Of a DNA stretch of 64,000 bases, positions 28,469-37,016 are shown piece by piece. The notes under the pieces were generated by a model. The model was given only the letters and a program-made list of their open reading frames with translations. It was not told the DNA's origin and did not search any database. The stretch spans positions 3,782,001 to 3,846,000 of the forward strand of contig NZ_CP036289.1 in the NCBI RefSeq assembly GCF_007748115.1. The letters run 5' to 3'. Origin of the DNA: Bremerella volcania (lineage in GTDB: Bacteria > Planctomycetota > Planctomycetia > Pirellulales > Pirellulaceae). How positions within the stretch are numbered: the first letter of the stretch is position 1; the number at the start of each line of letters is the position of its first letter. A program made the translations under genes and the position numbers.

Positions 28469-28891
28469 CTGCCCTGGCGCGCCCCAAGATCGCCTGCCTC
28501 GGCTTGCGTCTGAGCGATAATCGCTGAATCGAACTCGGCTTTTTGCATGCGCGAACCTTTACCTCTGGAACCTGTCTCATTTAGCAGCGCTGAAAAGAAA
28601 CGACTTGGCAATCAACCCTCAGGCCGGTTGCCGCGGGTTCGTACCCCGCCAGTGTCCATGACCGATCGACTGCCAGCTTGGATTACATCTTTTTGGGTAA
28701 GAAAGCTATCTGAGCAACTCCTTCGTCGATAGGTCTTTTCTCTTGGGAAGCGGCATCCCTGCCGTAAGTTCGCTGGCAAATCGCGCGTGGAAATCGTCGA
28801 CTCCGCCGACCATCTCTTTGATTGAGCACGGCTGCGGGATTGATTACGATTAGCTTGTGTCCTGCCTACCACTCCTCATGCGAGCGAAATC
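28469..28891 (+). other. 423-base intergenic stretch, no gene seen
   Basis: Between the MmeI-type gene and the SGNH hydrolase gene. Short open frames exist on both strands, but none has a recognisable protein or ribosome binding site. A GCGGG-TTCGTAC-CCCGC hairpin near 28634-28650 resembles a tRNA T-arm, but no acceptor, D or anticodon arms fit around it. No terminator with a T-run was found. Confidence 0.4.
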
Positions 28892-29614
28892 ATGCCGAAA
28901 TTTTTGACTGCTCTTTGCTTGGCCTTTCTCGTTTCGACAACCTTGGCCGCCGCCGATAAGCCTGGCAAATGGGCCGAAACGCCTGATCCCAAGTTGCCCA
29001 ACGTGTTGATCCTGGGAGACTCCATTTCGATCGGCTATACGCTGCAAGTGCGGGATCTTCTCAAAGGTCAGGCCAACGTCTTTCGCCCCCATACGGCCGA
29101 CGGAAACAAGCCGGAGAATTGCGGCGGGACGACCAAAGGAGTTGAATCGATCGATCGTTGGCTGGGTGATCGCAAGTGGGACGTGATCCACTTTAACTGG
29201 GGACTGCACGACTTGAAGCACGTCACCGAGCCAGGCGGGAACACGGTTTCCAACAACCCGAAAGATCCCGTCCAGGCAACGGTCGATCAGTACGCGGCAA
29301 ACCTCGAAAAGATTGTCCAGCGGCTGGACAAGAGTGGCGCGAAATTGATCTTTGCCACGACAACACCCGTGGTGCCCGATACGAGCGGACCTCTTCGCGA
29401 GACCGATTCGCCGCCGAAATACAACGCGGCGGCTCTCAAGATCATGAAAGAACACGGCGTGGCGGTGAACGACTTGTTCGCTTTCTGCGAACCCCAGATC
29501 GAGAAACTTCAGCGTCCCAAAAACGTGCACTTCACCGACGCTGGTTCGCAGGCCCTGGCCGAGCAAGTCGCCAAGGCAATTCAATCGGCACTCCAGTCGA
29601 ACCGTGGGAACTAG
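28892..29614 (+). CDS. Secreted SGNH/GDSL-family hydrolase
   Basis: A 240-residue exported protein with a signal peptide (cleavage near TLAAA). Block I of the SGNH fold is VLILGDSISIGYT at about residues 44-56, giving the nucleophile Ser in GDS. Block III is seen as NWGLHDLKH at about 106-114, where the usual Asn is His. Block V is NVHFTDAG near residue 213, with the catalytic His but Lys rather than Asp three residues before it. Members hydrolyse esters such as acetyl groups on carbohydrates or rhamnogalacturonan. The altered Asp of block V means the triad needs another acid or activity is reduced. The substrate cannot be told. It stands alone. Confidence 0.85.
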   Translation: MPKFLTALCLAFLVSTTLAAADKPGKWAETPDPKLPNVLILGDSISIGYTLQVRDLLKGQANVFRPHTADGNKPENCGGTTKGVESIDRWLGDRKWDVIHFNWGLHDLKHVTEPGGNTVSNNPKDPVQATVDQYAANLEKIVQRLDKSGAKLIFATTTPVVPDTSGPLRETDSPPKYNAAALKIMKEHGVAVNDLFAFCEPQIEKLQRPKNVHFTDAGSQALAEQVAKAIQSALQSNRGN

Positions 29615-29723
29615 CCCCGGAAACTAGCGAGCAAGCCTCAAAGGCAGTCCCGTGAATTGGTGACGCGAACACTCTTTTCCGTCACAATTCCACGCCGAGG
29701 CATCGAACACTGATCGAATACGT

Positions 29724-30488
29724 TTACTTTTTAAGCTGACGAAAAATCAGATGGACCGGCGATCGGTCACCATTTTGCAGCACAACGTTGAGTCCTCGTT
29801 TCCCTTCGATTTCTCCGATGTGCGTACGGTCGCCGTTTTGAAGGGCGTAGACGGTAATGTAGTAACGGCGTTCCTTTTGGATTTCGTAGTCCGCGCCGAC
29901 CGCGAAGGGGATGTCCGTTGCCTTGCCGGTTTCGTGCTGGAAATCGGCAAGAACCTTCTCGTCGATCAGCTTGGCGGACACATCGGCCAGCAGCGGATCG
30001 AACTCGAAGAGTTTCACCTCGATCGTTTGACCTTCTTCCAGGGTTGATGAATCAGGAATCGTGATCGTCCCTTGCACGATCCCTTCTTCGATTGATTGGC
30101 CGTTGACTGTCTTGACGCCTTTACGGCTGATCTTCACAAGTCGATACCCAAAGCCAGGGCCAGCCATACGGGTCGACGCCACAACGTACTTCAAATCTCC
30201 ATCATCTTGCAGTTTCGGCTGGAACATCACCAGGTTCGGTCCGTCTGCCAAGCCGACAAGAACCAAATCTTTGCTGAAGTCGATCTCCGGCACCGCTTCA
30301 TCCGCGCGCCATGCTTTCCAAAGCTTGGCAAAGGTTTTGGCGTCGGTGATAAAGCCTGATTTCGGAGCGAGTTTTTCCAGGGAAGCATCAGCGATTTTCC
30401 CTTTCGCTAATTCGGTAGGTTCCGCAGCGAAGGCAATACTGGCAGACAAAGTGGCTAGGACAACGGCAAGCAGGTATCGTGCAAGCAT
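29724..30488 (-). CDS. Secreted protein with YbaY/YscW-type domain
   Basis: A 254-residue exported protein with a signal peptide ending near AFAAEP. The N-terminal half (about 25-125) is unassigned. The C-terminal half (about 130-250) contains GTITIPDSSTLEEGQTIEVK and a late IPFAVGADYEIQKERRYYIT segment. This is the pattern of the YbaY/pilotin-like (YscW) domain, a beta-sandwich found in periplasmic lipoproteins, often annotated as chaperone-like or of unknown role. No lipobox is present. The ATG at 30488 has GGAG 7 bases upstream; an in-frame start at 30512 is less likely. Confidence 0.72.
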   Translation of the reverse strand: MLARYLLAVVLATLSASIAFAAEPTELAKGKIADASLEKLAPKSGFITDAKTFAKLWKAWRADEAVPEIDFSKDLVLVGLADGPNLVMFQPKLQDDGDLKYVVASTRMAGPGFGYRLVKISRKGVKTVNGQSIEEGIVQGTITIPDSSTLEEGQTIEVKLFEFDPLLADVSAKLIDEKVLADFQHETGKATDIPFAVGADYEIQKERRYYITVYALQNGDRTHIGEIEGKRGLNVVLQNGDRSPVHLIFRQLKK

Positions 30489-30726
30489 GAGAGGCTCCGA
30501 AACTGTTCTCAATAAGTCGTGTGCTATGTAGGACGAACGTGCCGGCCCGGCGGATTTTCGACACCACCATTATCTCTCGAAGTCCATATTGAAATCCATG
30601 ATTATCTCTCAGGAATATGCCCTGATCTGCTGAGGCCTCGCAGGTTTTTACATTCGGCATGACGGGATGATCCGAGTTATGGTAGAAAAGTAGCTTCCTG
30701 AATCGTCGAGTTCTTTGGTTTTATCC

Positions 30727-31500
30727 ATGCATATTGATTTTCAGCAGCAATTCTTTGCTGAGATGGGCCCCCGGCACCAGTTTCAGTTTTTATACGATGC
30801 GATCCCGGACGTCTTCTTCTTCACCAAAGACCGGGAAAGCCGCATGGTCTGGGCCAACCGACAACTGATTAAGAGGCTTGGCGCACGAAGCGAAGAGGAC
30901 GTCATCGGCGCTTACGATTCCAAGTTCTTCCCGATGGAGATTGCCAAGAAGTACCGCGCCGACGACTGCTTCGTGATGGAAACGAGTCAACCGATCAACA
31001 ACCGGGTCGAGGTCTTCTACAACGAGACCAAGATCCTCGACTGGCACATTACCAGTAAGATTCCTCTGTTCAACGCCGATGGCAGCCAGGTCATTGGCGT
31101 GGCCGGCGTCATGCGTAGCTACAAAGCAGGTAAGCGCTGGGCGGCCCCTGCTTCGGAAATTGAAGAAATCGTGGAATACATGCGAACGCCGGAAGGCTCG
31201 CTGGCCACGGTCGAGGAACTAGCGCAGAGAGCCCATCTCTCGTCGCGGCAACTCAATCGCAAATTCCAAGCGGTGTTCGGAATGAGCGTCCGCGATTTCA
31301 AGATCCGCACCCGGCTCAATTCGGCGGCAGAAGATTTGACCAAGACCGAGCTTTCGGTCTGTCAGATTGCGGTCGACCACGACTTCTCGGATCAAAGCAC
31401 GTTTAGTCGGCTATTCCGTAAGCACATGGGGATGACCCCTTTGGAATATCGGCGAAGCTATCGCATTCAAATGGTCGTCGGCTCCGACCACCAAGAGTAA
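30727..31500 (+). CDS. PAS-domain AraC family transcriptional regulator
   Basis: A 257-residue cytoplasmic regulator. Residues about 20-130 form a PAS domain (FLYDAIPDVFFFTKDRESRM; SKIPLFNADGSQVIGVAGVM) that may bind a small ligand or flavin. Residues about 150-250 form the AraC DNA-binding domain with two helix-turn-helices (TVEELAQRAHLSSRQLNRKF and VCQIAVDHDFSDQSTFSRLF). This architecture is frequent in planctomycetes and usually controls a nearby catabolic operon, but no obvious target is next to it here: the adjacent VWA gene points the other way. The ATG at 30727 is preferred over an in-frame TTG at 30715. Confidence 0.88.
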   Translation: MHIDFQQQFFAEMGPRHQFQFLYDAIPDVFFFTKDRESRMVWANRQLIKRLGARSEEDVIGAYDSKFFPMEIAKKYRADDCFVMETSQPINNRVEVFYNETKILDWHITSKIPLFNADGSQVIGVAGVMRSYKAGKRWAAPASEIEEIVEYMRTPEGSLATVEELAQRAHLSSRQLNRKFQAVFGMSVRDFKIRTRLNSAAEDLTKTELSVCQIAVDHDFSDQSTFSRLFRKHMGMTPLEYRRSYRIQMVVGSDHQE

Positions 31501-31509
31501 ATTGCCTGT

Positions 31510-32631
31510 CTATTTCAGCTTAATGCCCCAGATGCCGTTGCGCTTTTGATTTCGCGGAATGGGGCCATTCATCTTCATCAGCTGTTTCCCTTCGTCGGTG
31601 ATCCCTACGTCTTTGTAGGTCCCTCCGTGAGCCTGCGCGATGGCGGCGAACTTGTCGCGATCCTGCTTCTTGACCTGCATGCCCATGGTGTGAATGGTAA
31701 TCCCCTTGAGGGACGTATTCGCGAGTTCAATATCCGCTTTGTCGGTGAATGCCCCGTCTCCGAGGATGTAAATCAAGTCAGGCTTCAGATTGAGAGCCAG
31801 CGTGATCGCATCTCGGCCATCGGTTCGCCAGCACATCTGAACGGTGCTCAGCCAGTCTCGGACAAGCTTTTTGTTCTTGTCGTTGGCGTTTACCATTTCC
31901 ATGGCTGGCGTGGGATAAAACAACGGGTACGCCGTATCGCTATAGAAGACGATGTAGAACTTTTGTTTGGCCGACAGCGAGTCGATTGCCTTGTCGAGTT
32001 CGACCAGGGCGGTCTCCATACGGCCCGAGGTCATACTGGCCGAGTTATCGACCACAAAGCAGATGCGTTGCCCCTCGGCTTTGGTGCCGAAGAACTTTGC
32101 CATCTTGCCAACTTCAGCTCCCATGCCATCCAGATCTGCCATGAGCCCGTTCGGGTCCATTCCAGCGAAGTCTGCCGGCTTGGATGGCATCAGTGATTCT
32201 ACCGAGATCGATTCGCTCATCATGGCGGCATCCGGCGTCAGCGCCGTCAGTTCGAATGACTCCGACAACATATCGGGAGCCTCCATCTCGACTTCCATTT
32301 CTGGCTCGATCTCAGGCTCGAACTCGACGACCATCTCTTCGAGTTCTTCGAGAGGCTCGTCACTGGCCGCCAGTAGATTGAGCGTCTCTGGCAGTGGCGG
32401 AGGGTTGATCGTCGCGACCACCAACGCTGTCAGGCCGAGGAAGTGAAACAACAAACTGACCAGCCAGGCAGGCATGCTCCACAGAGCGGCTAACTTCCAC
32501 CAATTGCGTTTGGGCGCAGTTTCTTCGCCGGTAGCATCCGAGGCATCTGCAACGTCAGCGGACTGAGGTTGAGCTTGTTGGATTGGTCGACGTGGGTGGG
32601 CCTGAGGCGAGGCCGTTGAATGTTCGGACAT
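31510..32631 (-). CDS. Membrane-anchored von Willebrand factor A domain protein
   Basis: A 373-residue protein. A cytoplasmic Gln/Pro/Asp-rich leader of about 45 residues precedes one transmembrane helix (WLVSLLFHFLGLTALVVAT). A very acidic Glu/Met-rich linker follows (about 85-120), then a VWA domain from about 190 with an intact MIDAS motif DNSAS (CFVVDNSASMTSGRM) and a Thr-containing TDGRD loop. VWA domains bind protein partners through a metal ion. The domain is outside the cytoplasm. No ATPase partner of the MoxR type is near it, so the role is open. GGAG lies 9 bases before the ATG. Confidence 0.85.
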   Translation of the reverse strand: MSEHSTASPQAHPRRPIQQAQPQSADVADASDATGEETAPKRNWWKLAALWSMPAWLVSLLFHFLGLTALVVATINPPPLPETLNLLAASDEPLEELEEMVVEFEPEIEPEMEVEMEAPDMLSESFELTALTPDAAMMSESISVESLMPSKPADFAGMDPNGLMADLDGMGAEVGKMAKFFGTKAEGQRICFVVDNSASMTSGRMETALVELDKAIDSLSAKQKFYIVFYSDTAYPLFYPTPAMEMVNANDKNKKLVRDWLSTVQMCWRTDGRDAITLALNLKPDLIYILGDGAFTDKADIELANTSLKGITIHTMGMQVKKQDRDKFAAIAQAHGGTYKDVGITDEGKQLMKMNGPIPRNQKRNGIWGIKLK

Positions 32632-32836
32632 ACTAAATCACTCCAGCACGCCATAAGGCGGGCCGTGGGCAGTCTGATTTCAAGCAGGAAGAGAATTGCG
32701 CGACTAGCTACCTCTGTACGTCTTAAGTTCGCTGAAACTGACGTGGATTATTCCAGAAAACGACAAAACCTTAGGGATATCGTTGTGATCGCTTCCGTAA
32801 AGCGGGAAACCCAAAACACAGTCCCAAAATATGGGT

Positions 32837-33274
32837 TCACTTCTCTTTCTCTTGTTCCTCTAAACGCTCCATCTTTGTTCCTAAGTAGCTGGAACCGGTT
32901 GGCGTCCCGGCTGGTTCGCCAATGAGCGTCATGCTTCCGTCATTCCATTTCCAGGCGAGTCCTTTCATGCGCTTATCATCCGGCTGGACGACAACCAGTC
33001 GATCTCCTTGCCACTGATAGACGCCATTAAAAACCGAGCCGCCTGACGTTAGAAGAAAGCGATCTTCTTCCAGGTGAGTCACCGTTACCGTTCGGACGAA
33101 TCCCTTTGGCAGCGTCGCTTCCCAGGCCCCACTCAGCTGAGACGGGAAGACATGACGGTTGCCATATCGGCCTGCCAGGAAGACGGCCACAAGCAGCGTT
33201 AGGAAGAGGAGCGAGCGGATACTGAATCGCAACCAAGATGTCTTTCGAGGTGGCTCGTTTTCAAATTCTTCCAT
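32837..33274 (-). CDS. Small membrane-anchored protein, unknown function
   Basis: A 145-residue protein with a charged N terminus, one transmembrane segment at about residues 20-38 (IRSLLFLTLLVAVFLAGRY), and a soluble beta-rich region. That region has lipocalin-like strand repeats (LSGAWEATLPKGF, FNGVYQWQGDRLVVVQP), and the C terminus is a Glu/Lys-rich tail. I recognise no family beyond this. GGAG lies about 9 bases before the ATG. It is upstream of the VWA gene on the same strand with about 200 bases between, so co-transcription is possible but not shown. Confidence 0.7.
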   Translation of the reverse strand: MEEFENEPPRKTSWLRFSIRSLLFLTLLVAVFLAGRYGNRHVFPSQLSGAWEATLPKGFVRTVTVTHLEEDRFLLTSGGSVFNGVYQWQGDRLVVVQPDDKRMKGLAWKWNDGSMTLIGEPAGTPTGSSYLGTKMERLEEQEKEK

Positions 33275-33520
33275 CGATCCAACTCCCAGGGAATCACCTC
33301 TCCCCCTTGTTGTAGCACTCGCCGGAACTCATTTCACGCAATCTCACCCAAAAAACCTTTAGTGGAAACGCTGAGAGGGATCGGTTTTCACGGCGAAATG
33401 AGAAACTGCTTGCTAAACGCGGAACCTACCCATCAACGCTTGAAGTTCGTTGGCAATCCAACACAAGTCCTGGCCGATTGCCTCGGCACCACTGGTTGGT
33501 ATCTAGCCGGCTCCTTTCCC

Positions 33521-33546
33521 TTGACCCTTCTGCAAGGTGGTATAAT
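33521..33546 (+). promoter_or_regulatory. Extended -10 promoter for the DUF1559 gene
   Basis: A perfect TATAAT (33541-33546) is preceded by TGG, giving the extended -10 TGnTATAAT. A TTGACC lies at 33521-33526, but only 14 bases away, so it is badly placed for a standard -35. Transcription would start near 33553, leaving a leader of about 108 bases before the DUF1559 ATG. The remaining sequence of 33275-33520 shows no gene. Confidence 0.55.
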
Positions 33547-33593
33547 CTGTTCTAATCGAGGTACTTTTTGACTTGAGCGTTGACCGCTTGAGC

Positions 33594-33619
33594 GATAGAT
33601 TGCATCTATCTTCTTTTTC
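33594..33619 (+). promoter_or_regulatory. Hairpin with T-rich tail in the DUF1559 leader
   Basis: GATAGAT (33594-33600) pairs perfectly with ATCTATC (33604-33610) around a 3-base loop, followed by TTCTTTTTC. It lies between the promoter and the ribosome binding site, so it could attenuate transcription or protect the message. The stem is AT-rich and weak. Confidence 0.4.
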
Positions 33620-33660
33620 ATATCTTATTCAGCAAAAACACTTTCCATCGGAGGTGAGCC

Positions 33661-34728
33661 ATGTCGCACCCTTCTCAAGACCGGCGTGCCGCGTTTACTC
33701 TTGTCGAACTATTAGTCGTGATCGCGATCATCGGTGTTCTGATTGCCTTACTGCTGCCGGCCGTACAGCAGGCACGAGAGGCGGCTCGGCGAATGAGTTG
33801 CTCGAACAACTTGAAGAATCTCGCATTAGGTATTCACAACTACCACGATATCTTTGGCACTTTCCCGCCTGGGTTTATTGACGCCGATTTCAATCCGCCC
33901 AACTTTGCGACCACCGGCGGTCAAGACGGCGGGTACTCGTGGCAAACGCTGATCCTTCCCATGATCGAGCAGTCGGCCCTCCACGATCAATTCGACTTCA
34001 AATATCACGTTTATGGATCGACCGGCGGAAGTCACGGGGGCAGTGTGCCATCGAATCACAATGCCGTTTCCACTCCGCTGGATATCTTCTCGTGTCCGTC
34101 TGACGTCAAACCTGAAACAACGACCTCGCAGCCCGATTCTTCGACGGTGGGCTACCACGCCAATATCGCCACCAGCAGCTATGCCGGCAGCCGTGGGAGC
34201 TACGAACGAAGCGCCACTCCGGGATCGGAACTTCAACACCACAGAACCGTCTGCAATGGGATTCTCTTTGAAAATTCGGCGATTTCTTTCCGAGACATCG
34301 AAGATGGTGCATCCAACACGCTGATGCTGGGTGAGATTCGCTGGCGCAGCAACAATGTCGGCTCAAAGAACAACGTTCTCTACGGGTCGGTTGCTTCCGG
34401 GGGACAAGCGCGAGCAGACTACATCAATGGTGACGAGTCAGTAGATCAATCAGCCGGGCCCTTCCGGCACATTCGCTCGACTCGCACGGCGATCAATGCT
34501 CGTATCACCAATGCGGATAAGTACGGCCGAGCATTCGCAAGTTACCACCCAGGTGGCGCCATGTTCGCGATGAGTGACGCCTCGGTTCGTTTCATCAGCG
34601 AGGTGATCAATCACCCAGGCTACACGTGGGACGCGAATAACCCGTACGGCACCGGCGATCAAAGCAACTTTGGAACCTATCAGCGACTTGGGGCTCGCAA
34701 CGACAGCTTGGTCTTGAGCAATTTCTAA
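33661..34728 (+). CDS. DUF1559 protein with type IV prepilin-like N terminus
   Basis: A 355-residue protein with a class III/type IV prepilin signature at the N terminus: RRAAFTLVELLVVIAIIGVL, cleaved after the residue before Phe, followed by the family hallmark LLPAVQQAREAARRMSCSNN. The C-terminal DUF1559 domain has HPGGAMFAMSDASVRFI near residue 298, a typical family block. Planctomycetes have dozens of these proteins. They resemble type II secretion pseudopilins and are probably exported and surface-linked, function unknown. A strong GGAGGTGA lies just before the ATG, matching high expression. A small lipoprotein gene follows by 50 bases, the usual pairing. Confidence 0.93.
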   Translation: MSHPSQDRRAAFTLVELLVVIAIIGVLIALLLPAVQQAREAARRMSCSNNLKNLALGIHNYHDIFGTFPPGFIDADFNPPNFATTGGQDGGYSWQTLILPMIEQSALHDQFDFKYHVYGSTGGSHGGSVPSNHNAVSTPLDIFSCPSDVKPETTTSQPDSSTVGYHANIATSSYAGSRGSYERSATPGSELQHHRTVCNGILFENSAISFRDIEDGASNTLMLGEIRWRSNNVGSKNNVLYGSVASGGQARADYINGDESVDQSAGPFRHIRSTRTAINARITNADKYGRAFASYHPGGAMFAMSDASVRFISEVINHPGYTWDANNPYGTGDQSNFGTYQRLGARNDSLVLSNF

Positions 34729-34778
34729 CGGTCGTGTTTGCTAACGGAACGTCGCTCCTCGCTGAGAGTTTTCGCATT

Positions 34779-35231
34779 ATGAGAATCAACCTGACGGTAT
34801 TTTTTTATCTGGCGGCGCCGCTGATCATCGCCAGCGCGGCCGGTTGTAGTGGCAACGCTGCGGGTCTTCATCTTGTTCCCGCCAAGGGAACGATCACCTT
34901 GGATGGAACACCTTTGGCGGGCGCCGATGTTGAGTTCACGCCGGAGAATGTCAAAGTCAATGAAGATGGCCTCGGAGGATCGAGCGGCTTCGCCAACACC
35001 GACGACTCCGGCCATTTCGAGATGTACACGGCCTCGTATGCTGGCGTTCAGCCGGGAGAATACCGCGTTCGTATCAATAAGATCTCGCAGCCAGAGATCA
35101 CCAACCCCGAAGCTCGTGTGCCCAAGGGCAAGGAGATGGTCCCTCCCCAGTACAACACCCAGAGTGACCTGATCGTAGAAATTGACGACGACGGTAACAC
35201 CGACCTCAACTTTGAATTGAAGTCACCATGA
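34779..35231 (+). CDS. Small lipoprotein paired with the DUF1559 protein
   Basis: A 150-residue lipoprotein. The signal ends in the lipobox SAAGC, giving Cys23 as the lipid-modified residue. The mature part is one beta-sandwich domain of the carboxypeptidase-regulatory/transthyretin-like type (GTITLDGTPLAGADVEFTP; later GEYRVRINKIS), as often found beside DUF1559 genes. It probably sits on a membrane surface. An in-frame ATG-less extension to 34734 exists, but the ATG at 34779 starts the signal peptide directly. Function unknown. Confidence 0.85.
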   Translation: MRINLTVFFYLAAPLIIASAAGCSGNAAGLHLVPAKGTITLDGTPLAGADVEFTPENVKVNEDGLGGSSGFANTDDSGHFEMYTASYAGVQPGEYRVRINKISQPEITNPEARVPKGKEMVPPQYNTQSDLIVEIDDDGNTDLNFELKSP

Positions 35232-35492
35232 CCTTTTGCGCTACGAGTTCGGCATGACTTGATGAAGTTGTTTTGAAAAACGGGTTAACAACTCGCTCCG
35301 CCGAGCGGCAACAATTTGCTGGGCATTCTCGCAACTTGTTGCTATTTCTAAATCTAGACAAGTTCGCCGGTCGGATGCTGGGCGAACTTTAGCATTCGAG
35401 TCGTGTCTTTTGAAATTGCCAATCAGGCAACGATCAATACATTGTTCCGCAGTTACCGCCGCGAAGGCGAGCGGCGGTTACGGATAAGGTTC

Positions 35493-36056
35493 ATGTCACT
35501 AAGGAAGTTGGAAATGGCGATAGACATGCGAGGGATTGCCCGACAAATCGTTCGAGATTACGACTTACCCCTGACGGGATGCCACGGTCTGGCGCATTGG
35601 GCACGTGTCTACGATATTGGCCAGCGACTGGCGGAAGCGAGTGGAGCCGACAAGGAAGTGGTCGCGTTATTCTCTTTATTTCATGATTCCAAGCGACAAA
35701 ACGAGGGGCACGATCCAGATCACGGACAGCGTGGGGCCGAATTCGCCAAGCAGCTTCGCGGAGACTTGTTCGAGTTATCCGACTCTCAATTCGCGCAGCT
35801 ATTCGAGGCATGCTGTGGACATACGCACTGTCGGCATCATGCCGACGTCACGATCGGAACGTGCTGGGATTCTGATCGACTGGACTTAGGACGCGTAGGC
35901 ATGCAGCCCGACCCTTATTACCTCAACACCGACGAGGCGAAGCGAAAAGAGACGATCGATTGGGCGCACGGGCGTGCCACGTTTTATGTGGTTCCCGAGT
36001 GGATTGCCGAGCGATGGGGAGTTGAGTTCCCGGCTTTCGCCGGCGGGCGGCACTAA
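35493..36056 (+). CDS. HD-domain protein, putative phosphohydrolase
   Basis: A 187-residue cytoplasmic protein. It has the HD-domain metal pattern: a first His in GCHGLAHWARV (about residue 31), the paired His-Asp in LFHDSKRQNEGHD (about 63), additional His in CCGHTHCRHH (about 108) and a distal Asp in CWDSDRLDLGR. HD proteins hydrolyse phosphate esters of nucleotides or signalling molecules; the substrate is unknown. Several in-frame starts exist. I use the ATG at 35493 with AAGG upstream; 35514 is also possible. Its stop overlaps the stop of the converging acyltransferase gene by 4 bases. Confidence 0.75.
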   Translation: MSLRKLEMAIDMRGIARQIVRDYDLPLTGCHGLAHWARVYDIGQRLAEASGADKEVVALFSLFHDSKRQNEGHDPDHGQRGAEFAKQLRGDLFELSDSQFAQLFEACCGHTHCRHHADVTIGTCWDSDRLDLGRVGMQPDPYYLNTDEAKRKETIDWAHGRATFYVVPEWIAERWGVEFPAFAGGRH

Positions 36057-36895
36057 GCCGCTTTGCTTCGAGATCGATGCAACTGAGCCAGTTCGTGAAA
36101 TTCCCGCACGATCCGCGTCTGCATGATTCGTTCGGTGGCGATTAAGATCTCGGCCACTTCCTTGCCATCCATCACGCGATGGTCGTAGGCAATCGTAACG
36201 CTGCACTGTCCGGCCTCGTTGATTGGGCCATAGGTGAGCGTCGACGTTACCGGGGCACGCGGGTCCAGAATGGTAACCCCCTGCCCTGCCACCGTTGTGA
36301 CCGCGAACGTACCCAGCCGCTTGATGCGTTTGCCAGGCGAACCATGAAATCGCAACCACCACAGCAGCCGTCGCACGAAGAAGGGATAATGCGCCAGGCG
36401 AACCTGGTTTTTGAAAACCTCTTCCACAGGCCCTGTTTGGTATCGTTCGAGCAGCCCTTGCTGCCGGTCGAGCGTAAAATTCTCGGCGTCGGCAATGGGT
36501 GCGAAGAATAACCAGCTTTCACTGCTGACTTGCCGCGATACAACCAAATTGCCGACCGTCTGGGGATGCTCATATAAATGGGGCCAGGGCCACGTCAAAT
36601 AAGTCCGTCGAAGACTCGGAAACTCGAGTGCCGTCAAAGCATAGGCACGCAGAAATGCGATCGCCCAGGAAATTCGACGCGGACATGCTTTGCGAACCGT
36701 GCGTAGCTCACTCAGATCAAATGTCTTTACCTGAGATACCGTCGGCATCGTGCGGTGCAACCACATCAAGTCCGTCACCAGCGCCCGATGCGCTGGCATA
36801 CCCGTCGGCAACCAACGTAGCCACCCTCGCGTGGAAATACGATCGGCAGGGACTGGACTTTTCGGGTTGTTCATCCGAGTTACAGAAGGCGCCAT
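36053..36895 (-). CDS. Stand-alone 2-oxoacid dehydrogenase-type acyltransferase catalytic domain
   Basis: A 280-residue protein matching the catalytic (CAT-like) fold of dihydrolipoamide acyltransferases. The active-site motif H-x3-D-G is seen as DHRVMDGKEVAE near residue 240, and the GTFAVTTVAGQGV strand lies before it. There is no lipoyl domain, no E1/E3-binding domain, and no E1 or E3 gene near it. It is therefore not an ordinary E2 component. It may be an acyltransferase for another substrate, a type seen in several planctomycetes. The start may be the ATG at 36895 or that at 36874. Confidence 0.75.
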   Translation of the reverse strand: MAPSVTRMNNPKSPVPADRISTRGWLRWLPTGMPAHRALVTDLMWLHRTMPTVSQVKTFDLSELRTVRKACPRRISWAIAFLRAYALTALEFPSLRRTYLTWPWPHLYEHPQTVGNLVVSRQVSSESWLFFAPIADAENFTLDRQQGLLERYQTGPVEEVFKNQVRLAHYPFFVRRLLWWLRFHGSPGKRIKRLGTFAVTTVAGQGVTILDPRAPVTSTLTYGPINEAGQCSVTIAYDHRVMDGKEVAEILIATERIMQTRIVREFHELAQLHRSRSKAA

Positions 36896-37016
36896 TCTTG
36901 GTTAGGGATTACCAGAGTCCGCCTGCGGACCCCTAAACAGACAGAAGCCCAGGGAATACCAAAATCCAAACCACGAAAGCAAGAGCAGCTTTCCTATCAG
37001 GGACTCGCTAGCAGAC

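Noticed and set aside
28630-28655. tRNA-like T-arm (GCGGG-TTCGTAC-CCCGC)
   Set aside because: No 7-bp acceptor, D arm or anticodon arm can be placed around it, and the loop lacks the usual A at position 58.
36914-36927. GTCCGC/GCGGAC hairpin between the acyltransferase and nrfA as a terminator
   Set aside because: The loop is only two bases and no T-run follows on either strand.
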